A stretch of DNA of 46,611 nt, taken from NCBI GenBank assembly GCA_006226375.1, contig SBHC01000045.1, positions 1-46,611 on the forward strand, written 5' to 3'. The notes beneath the pieces were generated by a model, which searched no databases, was not told the origin of the DNA, and saw only the letters and a program-made list of their open reading frames with translations. Source of the DNA: Deltaproteobacteria bacterium. GTDB lineage: Bacteria; Myxococcota_C; UBA6777. The position numbers and the translations under genes are program-made. Below are positions 43,215 to 46,611 of this stretch, in pieces (the stretch's first letter is position 1; each line of letters opens with the position of its first letter).

Positions 43215-44396
43215 ATGTCTAGTCAAATGGTCGCCTGGACGACCAGTGGCGTCTGGTTGCTGGCAATTCTTTGGCTTTGGCGCTTGGCCAGCCGAGAGTT
43301 TAAGAACCTGGAAAAACACGAGGCATTCCTCGAACTTTTCTCTCCGAATCCCAAACAAGCGAAGACATCCGTTGAAGAGTATGGGGCCCTGCTTGTCAAT
43401 CGGGGCTGGGAGAAGAGCTCCTTGCAATCCAGAGCTGAAATCCTCGCGGCTGTTCGTGCAGTCACCAACACCGACAAACAGAAGTTGGCGACCTACATCG
43501 AAATGATGCCGCAGATGGGCCTCTTGGGTACCGTTCTGAGCTTGTTTCTTGCTGCCTTTGTGTTTGACTTTACCATCAAGATGCTTGGACTTGCGCTGGC
43601 AACCACAGCCTTTGGCCTGGTCGGCTCCATTACCGCTCGTTCCTGGCTAGAGATGCCCGCCGAAAAGATCTACCACAAGGTGATGGAGCAACTGAACAGC
43701 GCTGAGCTGACTCAACTCCTCCTTGGTTGGGGACAACAAACCGAAGCAAAGCCCTCGTCGGCAGAAGAATCAGAGCCTTCTCAAGAAACAGGACCTTTGG
43801 AAGACACCAGCCCTGAAGTCGTCGCTTCCGAGGACGCTGTTGCTTCCAAAGAAACCGTCGTTGTCGAGGAAGCTACCCCTGATAAAGAAGCTGACGTTGT
43901 TGAGGTCTCGGAAGCACCAACACCTGTCGAAGCACCCTCTGCAAAGGACGATCCCAAGGAGGCGAAAGAGCCTAAGGCTGCCCAGGTTGTTGCTCCTGTC
44001 CCAGCTGCCGAAGGACAAGAACCTGTTGTAGATGATTCGTCCGAAACGAAAGAACCGGTCGAAGCAAAATCTCCGGAAGTCGCGGTGGAACCAGAGCCTG
44101 TAGAAGAAGCAAAGAAGGCTCCTCTGTACTCGACGAGTTCAGCATCTCTTTCCTCTCCGTTTAAGAGGCCGACAGAGGTGACACCTGTTTCGAACAAACA
44201 GCCGGATGAAAAGGCCGGAGACGAAACGTTGAATCCGCTTCAACCCCCGAAGCCTCTGCCCCCTTCTACAGCGGATGTTCTCTCGGCTGTGTCTAAGGAA
44301 GAAGAGCCATCCTTTGAAGATATATGGGCTCGGGTGGATTCGACGGAGGTGCCAAGTTACAAGAAGCCCGGAACTGACTCCGGTGAAAAACCTTAA
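43215..44396 (+). CDS. TolQ/ExbB/MotA-like proton channel with disordered tail
   Basis: 393 residues from ATG 43215 (AGGAGA upstream). It has three membrane helices as in ExbB: about 9-24, 101-118 and 122-142. The core signature MPQMGLLGTVLSLFLAA and LGLALATTAFGLVGSITARS matches the TolQ/ExbB channel helices 2 and 3, with the expected Thr residues (Thr106, Thr131). The loop between helix 1 and 2 (about 75 residues) is cytosolic. After residue 175 the chain is Glu/Pro/Val/Ser-rich and acidic, probably disordered, for 220 residues. It probably forms a pentameric proton channel with the downstream protein. No OmpA peptidoglycan-binding domain is present. Confidence 0.88.
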   Translation: MSSQMVAWTTSGVWLLAILWLWRLASREFKNLEKHEAFLELFSPNPKQAKTSVEEYGALLVNRGWEKSSLQSRAEILAAVRAVTNTDKQKLATYIEMMPQMGLLGTVLSLFLAAFVFDFTIKMLGLALATTAFGLVGSITARSWLEMPAEKIYHKVMEQLNSAELTQLLLGWGQQTEAKPSSAEESEPSQETGPLEDTSPEVVASEDAVASKETVVVEEATPDKEADVVEVSEAPTPVEAPSAKDDPKEAKEPKAAQVVAPVPAAEGQEPVVDDSSETKEPVEAKSPEVAVEPEPVEEAKKAPLYSTSSASLSSPFKRPTEVTPVSNKQPDEKAGDETLNPLQPPKPLPPSTADVLSAVSKEEEPSFEDIWARVDSTEVPSYKKPGTDSGEKP

Positions 44397-44414
44397 TGAC
44401 AGGAGGGTTGAACG

Positions 44415-46370
44415 ATGGCACCACGCTCTCGTACAGACCTGATGGCTTTGCTTGATGTCATCCTCCTGGTGTTTTTCGCGGTGACTGTTAGCAAAGACAA
44501 AGAACACAAAAAAGAGACGCAGACGCTTCAGGCGGCGATCTCCACGCAAACAGCGGCCAAACGAGCAGCAGAAAAGGCTCTCAAGGCCAAAGAAAAAGCG
44601 GTGCGTTCGATGCAGAAGGATGCCCAGCGCATTCGTGCATTGATCCGTGAACTACAGCAACTCGCCGCCAAGTTGAAGGTGGAGGCTACGTTCAAAAAAC
44701 CGAACGTGACGAAACTTTCGGGGCATCTGCGTCGTGTGCATTCTGCCTTGGAGCAAGGGTTCTCTCGTTGGCAGACTCAGCTTACAAGTTTGCAGGACAA
44801 GCACAAGAAGCTACAAGCTAAATTGGTCACGTCGGAGAAGCAGTTTGCTGCTTTGCAGGAGCAATACGACAAAGCCAAGCGTGAAACAAAGCAATTGTTG
44901 CGTCGTCAGAGGACGATGCAAGAGCAAGACAAAGATCTCAAAGCCAAGTTGAAGATGGCTCGTGAAGAACGCGACCAAAACAAACAAAAGCTGATGCTTT
45001 TGCAGCAGCGGTTGCGGCTCAGCCAAAGCCTTGTCAAACAGTGGCGGGATGACGCTCGTACGCTGCAAAATCAGCTCAACGAACAAAGCAAGAAGCTGCG
45101 AACGGAGTCGATTGCTCGCGCTTTGTTGGAGCAACAAGTCACGCGCTTGAAGGCATCCCTGAAGCAGTTGGAGAAGGATCGGAAAGGTTGGGTGCAACGG
45201 AAGAAGTCATGGACCTTGGTCCAGACCGGCCTGGTGAAGAAGCACAAGCTGCTGACAAAACAGGTCCAGGCGTTGCAGTTACAACTGAAGGCGCAGGCAA
45301 AGCAGGGAAAGGTTCAGACCCAGACCAACAAAGCGTTGGAAGAGCAGCTTGCAAAGCTCAAGAACGTTCGGGCGGTTCTTACAAAGAAGAAGACCGAATG
45401 GGCGAGCCAGTATGCGTCCTGGTTGGCGAAGAAAAAACGGATGGAGACGGAGGCCATTGCAAAGGAAAAGGCCATCTCTCAGCTTCGCGCTTCCCTTGCA
45501 ACCTGGCAAAAGAAGCACAAGGCCGCGGAAGCGACTTCGGCTGCCTTGCAGAGTCTCAGCAAGAAAACAAACGAACAAGTGACAACGTTGCAGAAGTCGT
45601 TGGTCGCACTCCGAGAAGAGCACAAGGTCTTGTCGGAGAAGCATGCGAAGTTATCGGCTCGGATGAAGATCTTGAACGAAGAGCGGGTTGCGAACCAAGC
45701 AGCGTTGACGTCGATGAAGAAGAAGGTTCAGACTCTTCAACAGGCTAGCTTCTTGCTTAAAGCTGAGCGGGATGTGCTGAAGAAGAGCAACGACCAGCTG
45801 ATGCAGCGGGCGCAAAAGATTCGCTTGGCGTTGGAGAAGCTGCAGCTTGACTTGCAACGGCAAAAGCTTGCCTGGAAACAGAAACAAGCGGCGTTGGCCC
45901 AAACCAAGCAGCGATTGACGGCCCGGAACAAGCGCCTGAAAGAGAGCCGCGAGCAGTTGGAGCAAGCCCTGAAAACTTCGCAGAAGTGGGGCTCCTTGAG
46001 CGGTCGAGAGCAAGCCGGATTAACCAAGAGCCTCGCGCGTTATTTCCAGGCCGTGATGATCTATGTCAAGGCCGATCGTATCGTGGGCTATCGACGGTTT
46101 CCTGCCACGGAGATGAAGTCGTTCAGTCGGCCGATTGAGTTGAGTCGTCGAACCTCCAACGGTCGCAACCTGTATTACCGGGGGAAGGTCGAAAAAGGCT
46201 TCAAGGCGTTTGCTGTCTTGAAGCGCAAGTTACCCACCGAACACGCCGGAAAGCTCAAAGCGATCTACATTTTTGTGTTTGATGATGAATGCTCCACCGC
46301 GATTACGTCTGGCCTGGAAAGTGAGCATCTCAAACACTACCGAAACTTCAACGTGGTGTGGCAACTGTAA
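44415..46370 (+). CDS. ExbD-like membrane helix fused to a giant coiled coil
   Basis: 651 residues. An AGGAGG site lies upstream, 18 bases after the preceding gene. Residues 8-24 (DLMALLDVILLVFFAVT) match the ExbD/TolR transmembrane helix, with Asp14 in the place of the proton-carrying Asp. From about 25 to 535 the chain is almost uninterrupted heptad helix rich in Lys, Gln, Glu, Leu and Ala, with few breaks. The last 115 residues (from GSLSGREQAGL to the end) are a small globular domain with two strands and FVFDDECSTAI. In ExbD topology the part after the helix is periplasmic; a straight 510-residue helix would be over 70 nm, longer than a periplasm, so it must fold back or cross the outer membrane. 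Confidence 0.92.
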   Translation: MAPRSRTDLMALLDVILLVFFAVTVSKDKEHKKETQTLQAAISTQTAAKRAAEKALKAKEKAVRSMQKDAQRIRALIRELQQLAAKLKVEATFKKPNVTKLSGHLRRVHSALEQGFSRWQTQLTSLQDKHKKLQAKLVTSEKQFAALQEQYDKAKRETKQLLRRQRTMQEQDKDLKAKLKMAREERDQNKQKLMLLQQRLRLSQSLVKQWRDDARTLQNQLNEQSKKLRTESIARALLEQQVTRLKASLKQLEKDRKGWVQRKKSWTLVQTGLVKKHKLLTKQVQALQLQLKAQAKQGKVQTQTNKALEEQLAKLKNVRAVLTKKKTEWASQYASWLAKKKRMETEAIAKEKAISQLRASLATWQKKHKAAEATSAALQSLSKKTNEQVTTLQKSLVALREEHKVLSEKHAKLSARMKILNEERVANQAALTSMKKKVQTLQQASFLLKAERDVLKKSNDQLMQRAQKIRLALEKLQLDLQRQKLAWKQKQAALAQTKQRLTARNKRLKESREQLEQALKTSQKWGSLSGREQAGLTKSLARYFQAVMIYVKADRIVGYRRFPATEMKSFSRPIELSRRTSNGRNLYYRGKVEKGFKAFAVLKRKLPTEHAGKLKAIYIFVFDDECSTAITSGLESEHLKHYRNFNVVWQL

Positions 46371-46412
46371 GCAGTCTTGGAGTTCACCCTTTCTCCCAAT
46401 AGAAAAGCGGCT

Positions 46413-46611
46413 ATGACAAAAAATCATTCTCACAACACAACACAACCCAGAGTGTACAAAGATACCTTGTCAAAGAAGCGCTTCTTGCAAAAGCGACGGG
46501 CGATGTCGTGGGCTGGGGTGGTGCTTCTGTTTTTGGTGTTTGGCTTGCTGTGGTATGTGAACTGGAAGAAGTACATACCGTGGGCCAAACCTGCGGTGGA
46601 GCCGTTCCAAG
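46413..46611 (+). CDS. Membrane protein, 3'-truncated, last of the motor cassette
   Basis: 66 residues visible; the frame is open to the window edge. A basic N-terminus (KKRFLQKRR) precedes a single membrane helix (MSWAGVVLLFLVFGLLWYV). The remainder begins NWKKYIPW. Forty-two bases separate it from the coiled-coil gene, so it is probably co-transcribed. The ribosome-binding site is weak. The function is unknown. Confidence 0.75.
   Translation, partial: MTKNHSHNTTQPRVYKDTLSKKRFLQKRRAMSWAGVVLLFLVFGLLWYVNWKKYIPWAKPAVEPFQ

Noticed and set aside
42547-46611. Standard Zorya (ZorAB) defence system
   Set aside because: The channel subunit lacks the long coiled-coil tail of ZorA, no OmpA-type peptidoglycan domain of ZorB is present, and no ZorC/D/E gene is visible before the window ends.

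Overview
The window looks like a chromosomal piece of a Gram-negative, predatory- or gliding-type deltaproteobacterial lineage, most probably Myxococcota/Bradymonadota-like. This is inferred from the gene repertoire, not from a search: many lipoproteins with Asn/Ser/Thr- or Ala/Pro-rich linkers, a C-terminal Cys-Gly-Cys plus membrane-anchor plus Arg tail resembling MYXO-CTERM, MopE-like Cys/Asp repeats, a zinc-ribbon Ser/Thr kinase, a secreted caspase-like protein, and an FG-GAP/UnbV protein. Base composition is moderate (a little over half G+C by eye) and uniform. I found no rRNA, tRNA, CRISPR array, transposase or prophage.

Layout. 1-2352: a 5'-truncated repeat protein and a collagen-like lipoprotein. 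2353-6271: an SRPBCC-VOC fusion, a 709-base gene-free stretch with direct, tandem and inverted repeats, a tyrosine/dual-specificity phosphatase and a cytochrome P450. 6275-10578 (minus): a four-gene operon of a TPR protein, two small lipoproteins and a glycosyltransferase with a long Gly/Arg/Asn tail. 10886-14931: a 906-residue lipoprotein and a pectinacetylesterase-like lipoprotein. 15032-20187: a small zinc-ribbon protein, a membrane Ser/Thr kinase, an FG-GAP/UnbV protein and an MBL-fold hydrolase. 20194-27224: a GNAT, a multi-PH membrane protein, a matrixin-like protein that has lost its zinc site, and a caspase-like protein, with a possible small ORF between the last two. 27457-33966: a cysteine-poor S14, a ZIP/permease fusion, an HD hydrolase, an SLC13 transporter and an ECF sigma/anti-sigma pair. 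34307-36045: a small zinc-ribbon/MopE-like membrane protein overlapping a radical SAM/SPASM enzyme by ATGA. 36094-42350 (minus): a large Gly/Gln-rich hydrophobic protein, a YdiJ-like FAD/Fe-S dehydrogenase and a ferredoxin reductase-like protein. 42547 to the window edge: a putative ion-driven envelope motor cassette.

Two regions look most novel. The right-hand cassette has a TolQ/ExbB-like channel protein with a long disordered tail, followed by a protein that begins with an ExbD-like Asp-containing membrane helix and runs into about 500 residues of coiled coil. It is preceded by a separate protein with an ExbD-like periplasmic domain but no membrane Asp, and followed by another membrane protein, so ExbD appears split over two genes. 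The second is the radical SAM/SPASM enzyme translationally coupled to a MopE-like small protein, a plausible peptide-modification pair.
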